Assembly: GCA_963790435.1 (NCBI GenBank) | Contig: CAWBOI010000001.1 | Coordinates: 1,860,001-1,924,000 of the forward strand | Source of the DNA: Ilyomonas sp963790435 | GTDB taxonomy: Bacteria; Bacteroidota; Bacteroidia; Chitinophagales; Chitinophagaceae | Direction: 5' to 3' | DNA length: 64,000 nucleotides | In this document: one piece after another, positions 8,723-18,240 of the stretch | Numbering within the stretch: position 1 is the first letter of the stretch | Layout: every line of letters starts with the position of its first letter | The notes under the pieces: generated by a model | What the model saw: only the letters and a program-made list of their open reading frames with translations | Told to the model about the DNA's origin: nothing | Databases searched by the model: none | Translations under genes and position numbers: made by a program

Positions 8723-9661
8723 CTATACAGCAAAAGCTGCTTTTTCTTTTAAAGAATGATATTCGGGCAACGAAGGACGGTTTGCCAATGCCTCGTTGAT
8801 GATGTTTAATATCGCATCTCTTTCTTTTCCAATCAGCGTTAAGCGGGGTGCGCGAACGTACTCAGTACCAATGCCAGCGCCGGTTTCAGCCAGTTTGATG
8901 TATTGCACAAGCTTGGCATGAATGTCCAATTCAAGCAACGGCATGAACCAGCGATAGATGGCAACAGCTTCTTCTATTTTGCCTCCTTTTACCAGCTTGT
9001 AAATGGCAACCGTTTCAGCAGGAAAAGCGCATACCAACCCCGCCACCCAGCCATGCGCGCCGAGCAACAATTCTTCCATTGCCAAAGTATCTACACCGCA
9101 TAGCAATTTAAAACGTTCGCCGAAGCGGTTAATCATGCGGGTTACATTAGTAACATCGCGGGTGGATTCTTTTACTGCCTGAATGGTAGGAACATCCACC
9201 AATTCATCAAACATAGCCAGCGTAATTTCAGTTTTGTAATCAACCGGATTGTTGTATAAAATAATGGGCAGATCGGTGGCATCAGCAACGGCTTTAAAGT
9301 AAGTAACCGTTTCGCGGTGGTCGCTTTTGTAGCGCATCGGTGGCAACAACATCAAGCCTTCTGCGCCCCACTTTTTGGCACTCTTTGCCGCCTTCACAGC
9401 CTCACGGGTAGCGCCTTCTGCAATGTTCATTACAACGGGTACAACACCGGCTACTTTTTCAACGCAAAACTTAACCAGCGTTTCTCTTTCTTCGCCGGTG
9501 AGTACGCTGCTTTCACCAAGCGTACCCCCTAAAATAATTCCTTCTACACCGGCCTCTAACTGTGCAGTTAAGTTTTTTTCAAAAGCAGGAAGGTCAAGCT
9601 GATCGTCTTTATCAAATTTGGTGGTGAGTGCAGGAAACACACCTTTCCATTCGATTGCCAT
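8723..9661 (-). CDS. DapA-family lyase, likely pyrroline-4-hydroxy-2-carboxylate deaminase
   Basis: The 312-residue TIM-barrel protein is of the dihydrodipicolinate synthase/N-acetylneuraminate lyase family. The Schiff-base lysine K164 (AVKEST), the partner tyrosine Y136 (ILYNNP) and the GTLGES motif at 46-51 are all present. Between hydroxyproline genes the expected reaction is deamination of cis-4-hydroxy-pyrroline-2-carboxylate to alpha-ketoglutaric semialdehyde, as in LhpC/HypD-type enzymes. The start MAIEWKG is chosen because family members begin there; an in-frame ATG exists 13 codons upstream. It could instead be an aldolase on another keto acid. The context argument is good but indirect. 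Confidence 0.8.
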   Translation of the reverse strand: MAIEWKGVFPALTTKFDKDDQLDLPAFEKNLTAQLEAGVEGIILGGTLGESSVLTGEERETLVKFCVEKVAGVVPVVMNIAEGATREAVKAAKSAKKWGAEGLMLLPPMRYKSDHRETVTYFKAVADATDLPIILYNNPVDYKTEITLAMFDELVDVPTIQAVKESTRDVTNVTRMINRFGERFKLLCGVDTLAMEELLLGAHGWVAGLVCAFPAETVAIYKLVKGGKIEEAVAIYRWFMPLLELDIHAKLVQYIKLAETGAGIGTEYVRAPRLTLIGKERDAILNIINEALANRPSLPEYHSLKEKAAFAV

Positions 9662-9729
9662 ATTTTTAGTTTTACCCAAAATTATTCTTTCTTTCTGCAA
9701 GCCAATAAATGTTTATTAATCATTCCTCA

Positions 9730-9874
9730 ACAGATATTAACCGTTCTTTTTGTTTAGAAAAATTTATGAAGGAAGAATTTTAGGCTTTCCCCGAATATAA
9801 ATAAATATTGACAAAAACAAACCGGATTCTAACCTTCCCCATTTACGATTTTGAAGTTTGAAGATAATATCTGT
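9730..9874. promoter_or_regulatory. Divergent control region with 10-bp inverted pair
   Basis: ACAGATATTA (9730-9739) and TAATATCTGT (9865-9874) are exact complements, placed on either side of the space between the divergent DapA-type gene and the araC-type gene. Such a pair could be operator halves for the adjacent AraC regulator. This is inference; half-site spacing is unusually long and the words are AT-rich. Confidence 0.3.
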
Positions 9875-9927
9875 AAATTCGGGCATTGAAATAAAGGCTG
9901 AATTTACACTTATTACAATCAATTGCC

Positions 9928-10824
9928 ATGAAAATTCTCCAGTTTACATTGCCGGTTCCTGAAAACAAAACCATCATCACTAAGGAAGAAACCTTGCCTT
10001 ATTTTTATCCTCATTTACACCGGCATAATGAAGTGCAGCTAACCTGGATTATCAAAGGAGAAGGCACTTTGGTTACTGATAATAATATGCACGCTTTTCA
10101 AAGCAATGAAATTTATTGGATAGGTGCGAACCAGCCGCATGTATTTAAAAACGACCCTTCTTATTTTGAAGCAGCCGGCAAGAAAGAAGTGCAACACATT
10201 GATATTTATTTTAGCCCGAATTCGCAATTGGCTTCGTTTTTTTCTATACCTGAAATAAAACATTTACACAACTTCATCGAACAACACAACAATGGCTTTT
10301 GTATTCCCCAGGCGGCAGTAAAGAAACTATCGGAAAAAATGCTTTCTGTAAATAACACAAGCGGTGTTGAACAGTTTTATCAGTTCATTAGTTTGCTAAA
10401 AGAAATGGCGCAAATCCAAAACCTGCAACCACTGTCAAGCGGAACAGAAAACGCCAGTTACAGCGATACGGAAGGCATTCGCATTGCTACCATTTACAAT
10501 TATGTGATGCAGAATTATCATCAGCCCATTACGCTGGAAGAAGTAGCGAGATTAGCGTACATGACGCCACAGGCATTCTGCCGCTATTTTAAAAAGCACA
10601 CACACCATACACTCGTTTCTTTTGTGAACCAGGTACGCATTAATGAAGCCTGCAAACAATTAGTAAATAAAAGCTTCGACAGCATTGCTTCGGTTGCTTA
10701 CAATACAGGCTTTAACAGCATTACCAATTTCAACCGGGTATTTAAAAGCATTACTAAAAAGTCGCCGAAAGAATATGTGGATAGCTATTTTCACAACACG
10801 CATCCGGTGTATGAAGTTGCATAA
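9928..10824 (+). CDS. AraC-family regulator, probable hydroxyproline control
   Basis: The 298-residue protein has an N-terminal cupin-like sensor region (YFYPHLHRHNEVQLTWIIKG, about 25-45) and a C-terminal double helix-turn-helix (about 195-290). The latter includes ITLEEVARLAYMTPQAFCRY and the family signature ending in FNRVFKSITKKSPKEY. It reads divergently from the catabolic genes and lies inside the hydroxyproline set, so it most likely senses hydroxyproline or an intermediate and activates the genes on either side. The effector is inferred from position only. Confidence 0.85.
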   Translation: MKILQFTLPVPENKTIITKEETLPYFYPHLHRHNEVQLTWIIKGEGTLVTDNNMHAFQSNEIYWIGANQPHVFKNDPSYFEAAGKKEVQHIDIYFSPNSQLASFFSIPEIKHLHNFIEQHNNGFCIPQAAVKKLSEKMLSVNNTSGVEQFYQFISLLKEMAQIQNLQPLSSGTENASYSDTEGIRIATIYNYVMQNYHQPITLEEVARLAYMTPQAFCRYFKKHTHHTLVSFVNQVRINEACKQLVNKSFDSIASVAYNTGFNSITNFNRVFKSITKKSPKEYVDSYFHNTHPVYEVA

Positions 10825-10977
10825 AAAGAAAAGCATACAAGCCGGATTCTCGTAGGATGTATGAGGTTAGATGTATGATTTACAAGGGCTGGAAACCCCA
10901 TCAGTAAAGGCTTTGCGCAAAACAGCAATACAACTTCTGCTGAATAAAAAAGGCATTTCAAAACATTGGCTTCAGCT

Positions 10978-12225
10978 TTATCCAAACCGTTCTACTTCAA
11001 ATGCTTTTAAAGCTACACCCGGTGCTTGTTCGTTTACCAACTGACTTACTAGCTTTCCGGTGCCTGCTCCAAGGCTTAAACCTATCATTGCATGCCCGGT
11101 AGCAACAACAACGTTATTGTATTTTTTGATTCGGCCAATATAAGGCAAGCCATCCGCCGAAACAGGACGATACCCATACCAAATTTGTTCCTTCGCTGGC
11201 ATTGGAATATTGAACTGTGGCAAGAAATCTTTTATCGCTTTCACAATGCCTTCCACGCGATGATAACGTGGCGGCGTATTCGTGCTTACCACTTCCATGG
11301 TTCCGCCATAGCGCATCTTGTTGCCATCCATCGGCGTGATGGCAACCCTGCCTTCCATAAGAATAGCCGGACGGTTGAGTTGATATGGCGAATCTTCTAA
11401 TGTAAATGAATAGCCGCGTCCCGGCATCAAAGGAATCTTGGTATTTAACAGGGCAGCCACTTCCCGGCTCCACGATCCTGCCGCCACCACTACTTCATCA
11501 CATTCATATACCTGCTCACCGGCAAGCACTTTGGTTATTTTATCATTCTTTTTTTCAAAGCCATTTACCTCTCCTTTTGTCAACTGTACGCCTTCACTTT
11601 TTAAATACGCTATCAAAGAAGACATCAGTTTATTGGGATACAAATGCGAATCGCATCTGAAATAAATAGCACCTCTTGCATTCATACTGGTTTGCGGTTC
11701 CAGTTCTTTCAAACCTTTATCATCTATCAGTTCTACTTCTAATCCAAGCTTTTTACCAGCGTTAACCGTTTCAGCCGCATGATGACCAACCGCTTCTGTT
11801 CTAAAAATTTCAAGGATGCCTTTGCTTTCGAAAGCAAAACTGAAGTGAGGCAGTTTTTCCCATTCGCGGTATTCGTTCTGGCTGAACAAGGCAATATCCC
11901 GCAACGGAACAGCGGCAGCTTCTACATTCTTCCGGTTGGCGCTTCGCATAAATTTCAAACCCCAATCCATTAATGCAGTATTCAGCGAAGGCTGCACATA
12001 AAAAGGACTTCGGTTGTTGAACATCCATTTTAAACCATTCCAAACAATGCCGGGCGCTGCCAGAGGAATGAAATGACTTGGGCATACATAACCCATGTTT
12101 CCATACGAGCAATTGTCGGTAAAGCCGTTCTTATCCAACACAATAACTTTGTGTCCTGATTGATGCAAGTAGTAAGCACTGCTTAACCCAATGATGCCTC
12201 CGCCGATGATGATTGTTGTTTTCAT
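10978..12225 (-). CDS. FAD-dependent D-amino acid (cis-4-hydroxy-D-proline) dehydrogenase
   Basis: The 415-residue DadA-like flavoprotein (DAO family, PF01266) has the ADP-binding motif GGGIIGLSSAYYL at the N-terminus and a C-terminal FAD-contact region (YGYRPVSADGLPYIG, ATGHAMIGLSLG). DadA-type enzymes pass electrons to the respiratory chain and not to oxygen. Beside the epimerase and the deaminase, the likely substrate is cis-4-hydroxy-D-proline, giving pyrroline-4-hydroxy-2-carboxylate. That makes it step two of the pathway. D-proline or general D-amino acid dehydrogenase is the alternative. The gene is separated from the regulator by about 150 bases with no clear terminator. Confidence 0.85.
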   Translation of the reverse strand: MKTTIIIGGGIIGLSSAYYLHQSGHKVIVLDKNGFTDNCSYGNMGYVCPSHFIPLAAPGIVWNGLKWMFNNRSPFYVQPSLNTALMDWGLKFMRSANRKNVEAAAVPLRDIALFSQNEYREWEKLPHFSFAFESKGILEIFRTEAVGHHAAETVNAGKKLGLEVELIDDKGLKELEPQTSMNARGAIYFRCDSHLYPNKLMSSLIAYLKSEGVQLTKGEVNGFEKKNDKITKVLAGEQVYECDEVVVAAGSWSREVAALLNTKIPLMPGRGYSFTLEDSPYQLNRPAILMEGRVAITPMDGNKMRYGGTMEVVSTNTPPRYHRVEGIVKAIKDFLPQFNIPMPAKEQIWYGYRPVSADGLPYIGRIKKYNNVVVATGHAMIGLSLGAGTGKLVSQLVNEQAPGVALKAFEVERFG

Positions 12226-12344
12226 TTGTTTTTCCTGCTATTGAAAGATGCCGGTGATTTGTGTTGCATTATAAACCGATGCTTTCATCGTTTACTTCTA
12301 TCAATGATAGAAGCCATAAAACACAATTGTTATGCAACAAAGAT

Positions 12345-12394
12345 GTTTGGTTTTGCACCAATTTTTTTATTGAAAAATTGGTGCAAAACCAAAC
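12345..12394. terminator. Perfect 22-bp hairpin after the DUF885 gene
   Basis: Two perfect 22-bp arms (12345-12366 and 12373-12394) are separated by six bases. The arm begins with GTTTGGTTTTGC, the oligomer over-represented across the window. It lies just beyond the stop of the minus-strand DUF885 gene and before the dehydrogenase start, where a terminator is expected. The stem is far longer than a usual intrinsic terminator. Confidence 0.65.
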
Positions 12395-12415
12395 TCTCTT
12401 CCTTCATCACCCTTC

Positions 12416-14158
12416 CTATTTCTTGTCAAACTGATAAAATTTCCAGGCAGATATAAAATCTTTTGCCGGTGGTTTGTTTTCCAAAATGGCGCGTTCCATT
12501 TCTATCGGCATTTCGTTTTGCTGAAGAAACGCATCATGAAACTCTTTGTACGTCATCTTCTTTGTATCTACCAGTTCGTGCTTCAATTGCATGATTTGCA
12601 AACCACCAATCATATAAGCAACCTGGTACAACGGACCATAACCACCTTCAAACGAACGGCGCACTTCACCTTCTGCATTGGCTCGCTCATGTCCTACTCT
12701 ATCAACCAAAAAATCAATGCACTGTTGCGGTGTCCATTTACCAAGATGATAGTTTAATGAAAAGATGATGCGCGCACAACGATGCATGCGCCAGAACAGC
12801 ATACCAATGCGGTCTTCAGGCGATTGTGGAAAGCCCGAATCCCACAACAACATTTCCCAGTACAAACTCCAGCCTTCAATCCAGAACGGTGTATCAAAAT
12901 GACGATACGATTTATAACGGTTCATCATGTAAAATTCAAGTCCATGCCCGGCTATCAATTCGTGATGCACCGTAGCACGTGAAAAATGCGGGTTGTTGCC
13001 GCGCATACTCATCAGCTTATCATCCTGGCTCATGGTATTGGTAGGATACGAAATGATAAACTCTTCACCGCCTAAAAAGAAAGGATTTACACGTTGCCGT
13101 TCGGGCGACATCATGCTCATGCGCCAAGTTTCTTCTGCCAGCGGCGGAATGGTTATTAAATCATGTTGTTTGATAAAGCCAACCGATTCATCGTATAATT
13201 TCATCATTGCAGTGGGTTGCTCACCAGGTGGCACATAAGTGGTTTTTACTTTTTCCAAAGCCGCTTTCCAGTTATCACCGAAACCTGCGTCTCTGCTGGC
13301 TTTCAGCATTTCTTTATCGCACCAGGCAAACTCTTTATTGGCAAGAGCAACCAGTTCTTCCGGCGAGTAAGGAATCATTTCATTTTGCAGTTGCCGTTTG
13401 ATTTCGGCTTCACCAATCGGGTTGCCCTTAATACCGCTACTATCCGGTTTTTGCGGAGAAATGCTTTGTTCTTTCTTTTTGATGGAATCGGCATACACCG
13501 TCAGCACACTATCCAATTGGTGATACGGCTGCGGCACCCACCAGGTGAACAAAGGATCGTAGCCATTGTAGAAACCATAAATGCTTTTGAGTGCATCGCG
13601 CAAGCCCGCAATCGTACCTTCTGCACGCCTCCCGTTTTCAAACGAAATGAAGTTTTCTTTTGCCCATTTTTGTTGCAATCCTTTTACTTGTTTTGCCATG
13701 TTGTTCAGGTCATTCGCCATCTTTTGCGCATCGGGTATGGCACCGCGGCGGCGCCTTTTTTCCATGGCATAAATGCTATCGGCAAACGGCACCCATTGCT
13801 TGATGGCATTGTATTCTTTTTCTTCTTTTTGCAGGTTATATTGCAGGTCATGCAGGTCGCGGTTGAAGAGAACAAAATCAACCTTTGTTCCGGTGTTGTA
13901 ACTATCGAAGGGAAGTTGCTGGAGCTGCTGAATATAATCGTTCACAACCGACAGCAAACGTTGTCTTCGTTCAGGCGAATTTTCAATTACATAAAATCGC
14001 TCGAGGTTGCCCCAATCGGCGTAGAACTTCGTCATTACGTTGTTCACTTCGCTCGTTTGCTCGTACAAAGGCGGTACTTTTTCGGGTTGCGCAAGCCCCC
14101 ATTTTGAAGTAAATAAAAAGAGGCAAAAACAAAAGAAGCGAACGTTCAATTCAGGCAT
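12416..14158 (-). CDS. DUF885 family zinc metallopeptidase, secreted
   Basis: The 580-residue protein is of the DUF885 family (PF05960). It has an N-terminal signal peptide (FFCFCLFLFTSKWGLAQ). The family's HExxxGH-type motif is HHELIAGH at about residues 398-405, followed by a conserved tyrosine-rich segment and the IEGWSLYWE motif with further glutamate ligands. Family members behave as zinc-dependent carboxypeptidase-like enzymes; the substrate here is unknown. Start 14158 (MPELNV) is preferred because it puts the signal peptide at the very N-terminus; the frame is open 16 codons further. Exported by Sec, probably periplasmic. Confidence 0.8.
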   Translation of the reverse strand: MPELNVRFFCFCLFLFTSKWGLAQPEKVPPLYEQTSEVNNVMTKFYADWGNLERFYVIENSPERRQRLLSVVNDYIQQLQQLPFDSYNTGTKVDFVLFNRDLHDLQYNLQKEEKEYNAIKQWVPFADSIYAMEKRRRRGAIPDAQKMANDLNNMAKQVKGLQQKWAKENFISFENGRRAEGTIAGLRDALKSIYGFYNGYDPLFTWWVPQPYHQLDSVLTVYADSIKKKEQSISPQKPDSSGIKGNPIGEAEIKRQLQNEMIPYSPEELVALANKEFAWCDKEMLKASRDAGFGDNWKAALEKVKTTYVPPGEQPTAMMKLYDESVGFIKQHDLITIPPLAEETWRMSMMSPERQRVNPFFLGGEEFIISYPTNTMSQDDKLMSMRGNNPHFSRATVHHELIAGHGLEFYMMNRYKSYRHFDTPFWIEGWSLYWEMLLWDSGFPQSPEDRIGMLFWRMHRCARIIFSLNYHLGKWTPQQCIDFLVDRVGHERANAEGEVRRSFEGGYGPLYQVAYMIGGLQIMQLKHELVDTKKMTYKEFHDAFLQQNEMPIEMERAILENKPPAKDFISAWKFYQFDKK

Positions 14159-14448
14159 AACCAATTTGATTTCTTTTGAAGAATAAAGAGCTTTGCAAAG
14201 CAACACGAATGAATTTGCTCAACCGCATTTTTGTTTTTGCCGTTATTTGAAGCCCTGTATCGGTTTGAAATATTTTTGTACCGATGAGAAGTAAAACTAC
14301 AGTACCAACTGCAATGGCTCTTTCCATTTCTTAACTAAAGATGATTTGATAATGATTTGTTTTTGCCTCTTTTTTCTACTATAAAAAATGGCTACCACTT
14401 ATCTTTATCAGCTCAAACATTTCCTTACCGCACATTCAAAAAAGCTCT

Positions 14449-16413
14449 ATGAACAAAATTTGTTTATTCATTATTGCCTTATTCAGTTGTCATTTGTTGT
14501 ATGCCAATGTGAGTTTACCCAAAATTTTTGGCGATAACATGGTGTTGCAAAGAAACAAACCCATTCCTGTTTGGGGTTGGGCAGTGCCCGGCGAAAAAGT
14601 TACGGTTGGCTTGGAAGGGCAAACAGCCACAGCAACGGCAGACGGCAAGGGTAAATGGACGGTAACGTTGAAACAAACGGCTGCCGGTGGTCCTTACCAA
14701 TTAACAGTAAAAGGAACGAACAACATAACATTTAACAATGTAATGGTCGGTGAAGTATGGATTTGCTCAGGACAATCGAACATGGAAATGCCTATTGAAG
14801 GCTGGGGAAAAATCAACAATTACGAGCAGGAAATAGCGAATGCAAACTACCCGATGATACGGCATTTTAAAGTGCCGAATGCCATAAGCTCGTTACCAAA
14901 GGAAGATATTACAGGAGGCGAATGGAAAGTGTGCAGCCCAGCTACGGCGGGCGATTTTACAGCAGCGGGTTACTTCTTTGCAAGGGAGTTGTACAATAAA
15001 TTAAAAGTGCCCGTTGGCCTGCTCAATACATCGTGGGGAGGCACTATTGTAGAAACGTGGACAAGCCATGAAGCGTTTGAAAACAGCCCTGAATTTAAGA
15101 GTATGATTGCTGGTATGCCGCTGCTCAATCTCGATTCTTTGGTAAAACAAAAAGCGGCTGCCGCTAACCAGCTAATTGAAGCGTGGCAGGGTTCTTCCAA
15201 CAATCAAAATACATCGTTGTGGAAAGAAGCCAACATGGATGATAACAACTGGCATCAGATACACGTGCCCGGTCTTTGGAGCGAAGCACCTCTTTCAGCA
15301 ATTGATGGCGTTGTATGGATGCGCAAAACGGTTAATGTACCGGCAGAAGATGCAGGAAAAAAGGGCGTGTTGCAATTGGCAACCATTGATGATAATGACA
15401 GCACTTACATCAACGGCACACTGGTAGGTGGCACCAATGGATACAATGTAAAAAGGAAATACGATGTACCCGCAGGTTTGTTGCAGGCCGGTAAAAATGT
15501 AATTGCCGTTCGTGTAGAAGATACCGGCGGTGGCGGCGGCATTTATGGCGACAGCAACGAAGTGAAACTAACCATTGGCGAACACACACTTTCTTTGACC
15601 GGCAACTGGCGTGCGCAAATTGAAAAGACAAACATCAAAATATCAGTAGGCCCGAACGATTTTCCTACCTTGCTTTTTAATGCAATGGTAAACCCTTTGA
15701 TTCCGTTTGCAATGCGCGGTGTCATCTGGTACCAGGGAGAATCGAATGCGGATCGTGCTTATCAGTATCGCAAAGCTTTTCCTTTACTGATTAACGACTG
15801 GCGCAGTCGCTGGCACGAAGGGGCTTTCCCTTTTTATTTTGTGCAATTGGCTTCTTTCAATTCCGGGGGTGGAAACAGTGCTAAAGGAAGCAAATGGGCA
15901 GAGCTTCGCGAAGCACAAACCCAAACGTTATCATTGCCTAACACCGGCATGGCTGTAACTACCGACATTGGCAATGCCACAGACATTCATCCTAAAAACA
16001 AGCAAGATGTTGGCAAACGCCTCGCTGCCATTGCGCTGCACAATGTGTATGGAGAAAATAATATTTATAGCGGTCCCGCTTTTCAATCTATGAAACAAGA
16101 CGGGCAGAATGTGATTGTTACATTTACAAATGCGGGCAGTGGGCTGATGATAAAAAGTGGCGAAAACAAACTCGACGGTTTTGAAATAGCCGGTGCTGAT
16201 AAAATATTTCATCCTGCTATGGCAACTATTAAAGGCAACACAGTGGTTGTGCATAGCGATGATGTTGCAACGCCGGTTGCTGTGCATTACGGCTGGGCAG
16301 ATTTTGCAGGAGCCGATAATTTATTCAATAAAGAAGGCTTTCCGGCTGCGCCTTTCCGAACCGATAACTGGAAGGGCGTTACGGATGATGTAAAATATAA
16401 GATTGGTAATTGA
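14449..16413 (+). CDS. Secreted sialate O-acetylesterase
   Basis: The 654-residue exported protein (signal peptide to about residue 20) belongs to the SASA family (PF03629). The nucleophile serine is S110 in CSGQSNMEMP. The second conserved block, WYQGESN, and the DIHPKNKQDVG block carrying the catalytic histidine are present. Between them (about 270-380) is an inserted jelly-roll, glycoside-hydrolase-family-2-like sugar-binding domain (WHQIHVPGLW ... DNDSTYINGTLVGG). This layout is common in Bacteroidota esterases. It would remove O-acetyl groups from acetylated sugars such as sialic acids or plant polysaccharides. No PUL genes adjoin it. Confidence 0.87.
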   Translation: MNKICLFIIALFSCHLLYANVSLPKIFGDNMVLQRNKPIPVWGWAVPGEKVTVGLEGQTATATADGKGKWTVTLKQTAAGGPYQLTVKGTNNITFNNVMVGEVWICSGQSNMEMPIEGWGKINNYEQEIANANYPMIRHFKVPNAISSLPKEDITGGEWKVCSPATAGDFTAAGYFFARELYNKLKVPVGLLNTSWGGTIVETWTSHEAFENSPEFKSMIAGMPLLNLDSLVKQKAAAANQLIEAWQGSSNNQNTSLWKEANMDDNNWHQIHVPGLWSEAPLSAIDGVVWMRKTVNVPAEDAGKKGVLQLATIDDNDSTYINGTLVGGTNGYNVKRKYDVPAGLLQAGKNVIAVRVEDTGGGGGIYGDSNEVKLTIGEHTLSLTGNWRAQIEKTNIKISVGPNDFPTLLFNAMVNPLIPFAMRGVIWYQGESNADRAYQYRKAFPLLINDWRSRWHEGAFPFYFVQLASFNSGGGNSAKGSKWAELREAQTQTLSLPNTGMAVTTDIGNATDIHPKNKQDVGKRLAAIALHNVYGENNIYSGPAFQSMKQDGQNVIVTFTNAGSGLMIKSGENKLDGFEIAGADKIFHPAMATIKGNTVVVHSDDVATPVAVHYGWADFAGADNLFNKEGFPAAPFRTDNWKGVTDDVKYKIGN

Positions 16414-16451
16414 GAGTAGGATTTGAAACACATAGAAACAGTAGAAACAAA

Positions 16452-16483
16452 GAAAAACACATAGACGATTTTATGTGTTTTTC
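16452..16483 (+). terminator. Intrinsic terminator after the esterase
   Basis: Arms GAAAAACACATA (16452-16463) and TATGTGTTTTTC (16472-16483) form a hairpin with a T-rich 3' side about 40 bases after the esterase stop. The rest of 16484-16688 holds no gene that I can support. Confidence 0.55.
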
Positions 16484-16688
16484 TTGAAGTTATTTTGGTT
16501 GTATGTATTTGATGATGTCAGTAAACAAATGGAAAAATATCCATTTTTATAACAATGGTGATTCAGTAAAAGAAGTGAATAACAGTGCCATCGGCACTTG
16601 CAGTTTGCGGAAGAATATGATAAGGTGAATGCGTTTAATACTACGAAGAAGGTTTGGTTTTGCTTCTTTTTTTATTAACAGATGGCAA

Positions 16689-16720
16689 CAAAAAAGCAGC
16701 GTTAAAAACGCTGCTTTTTT
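16689..16720 (-). terminator. Terminator of the T9SS cargo gene
   Basis: AAAAAAGCAGCG and CGCTGCTTTTTT flank a short loop, giving a GC stem with T-tracts on both strands. It lies 22 bases beyond the minus-strand stop at 16742 and could also stop plus-strand transcription. Confidence 0.8.
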
Positions 16721-16741
16721 ATAATCATTAATTGATGAATT

Positions 16742-17956
16742 TTAGTTCACCATAATTCGCGATTGCGATGCATTTCCGCTGGCAGAAACAATCTTAACAG
16801 TGTAAATACCTGACGTTAAACCAGAAGTTGCAATGTTAAACTGACCGTTTGAATTGATGCGCTGTTGTTTTACCAGTCTGCCTGTGCCATCAAAAACATG
16901 AACAGTTAGATCACCGGTTTCAGAGGTTTTTACTGTAATGTTCTGACCTGCTTTAATAACAGTTGGATACAACAACAATTGACCCTGACCGCTAACCGTG
17001 GCAGCTACTGAACTACTGCTTTTGAAGGTTCCGCTCCTATCTAAAATAACCAAACGATACAAGTATTTGCCATCGGTAACGCCATTGTCGTTATAAGCAT
17101 AATTGATAGCTGCATTGTTGTTGCCTTTTGCTGCCACCATTCCTACTGGTAGATAAGTGTTACCACCATCGCTGCTTCTTTCAATGCGATAACCTTTTAC
17201 GTTGGTTTCGGTGAGCGATTGCCATGTTAAGCCAACAGTTTTACCAGATACGGCGGCTTTAAAATTAGCGATTTGTGCAGGCAATGTAACGTCAACGGAG
17301 CCATAGCCATAATAAACATCAAATTCAAAGTTGTTATTCAATTGAGTGATTCTTGGGTCAACCGACAGCTCTAAATCGTTCATTGGTTTAAGAGTTGTGA
17401 AATGGATGATCCAGGTTTGTCCATCGGGGCTGGGGTCTAAACCCTTACCTTTTAGTGAATCGCCGGTTCTGTACTCCTGAAATGTGAAGCTGGAGTGATC
17501 GCCATGAATATCAGCGAGCAGATAAGTGCCAATTACAATGTATTTACCCAAACTGTCTTTGCTGATTCCGGTTGGTACTTTTATTTTAAATCCAACATCT
17601 GATCCGGCGTCTAAAGCATTCACATTAGAAGGCAAATTTAAATTCACGTGAAATTTATAATTATCAGTACAATTATAAGGAGTGGTAATGTTAGCTTTAA
17701 AATAAGCAAATGTATTGTCCTGATCGTTGCTGCCTGCATTATCAGCTATGCCAACTCCATTCTGGATAGGCATTGCCGTACAGCTTCCGCCTGAAGGATT
17801 AAAAATAGCATAATTGTAGCCTGCCTGAGGAGTAGTAAACTGCGAATAATACGTTTGTGCATGTGATGTATTCGGCGCTAAAAAGCAACCGGCGGCACAG
17901 CCGGATACGGCGAGCAATCGTAAAACAGAATTGTGTTTTGTAAAAAGTCTCTTCAT
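16742..17956 (-). CDS. Secreted protein with T9SS type A sorting domain
   Basis: The 404-residue protein has an N-terminal signal peptide (LLAVSGCAAGCFLAP region). A domain I do not recognise follows (about 35-225). A fibronectin-III-like domain comes next (ANFKAAVSGKTVGLTWQSLT, ending near residue 320). The C-terminal sorting domain has the usual strands (LLLYPTVIKAGQNITVKT, VHVFDGTGRLVKQQ, GLTSGIYTVKIVS). The last domain targets cargo to the type IX secretion system for surface display or release. No enzyme motif is visible, so adhesion or a structural role is possible. Confidence 0.8.
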   Translation of the reverse strand: MKRLFTKHNSVLRLLAVSGCAAGCFLAPNTSHAQTYYSQFTTPQAGYNYAIFNPSGGSCTAMPIQNGVGIADNAGSNDQDNTFAYFKANITTPYNCTDNYKFHVNLNLPSNVNALDAGSDVGFKIKVPTGISKDSLGKYIVIGTYLLADIHGDHSSFTFQEYRTGDSLKGKGLDPSPDGQTWIIHFTTLKPMNDLELSVDPRITQLNNNFEFDVYYGYGSVDVTLPAQIANFKAAVSGKTVGLTWQSLTETNVKGYRIERSSDGGNTYLPVGMVAAKGNNNAAINYAYNDNGVTDGKYLYRLVILDRSGTFKSSSSVAATVSGQGQLLLYPTVIKAGQNITVKTSETGDLTVHVFDGTGRLVKQQRINSNGQFNIATSGLTSGIYTVKIVSASGNASQSRIMVN

Positions 17957-18240
17957 GATTTTATGTGTTTCTTTTTTGTGTGAAATTGTTGGTGAATATA
18001 GTAAAATAAAAAAAGCTCTTTAAAACAAAGCAATCAGGAACAATTGCCGGTAAACACTTCATTCTGCTTTGACGTTTACAGTGGCGACAGGACAATATTA
18101 TGACTTTTGGAATAAAAAAAAAGCTGCATGAAAATATTTCTTTTTATGCCTTGTGCAACAGATTGTTTACAGGACTATATAATGGTAAAATTCAAAGACA
18201 CAACAACATTTGTTTTTGTGCTCATTTATCTCACTTACTT

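Noticed and set aside
13217..14107. A long open frame (about 296 codons) on the plus strand
   Set aside because: It lies entirely opposite the DUF885 metallopeptidase gene, which has clear family motifs and a signal peptide; the antisense frame has no recognisable domain.
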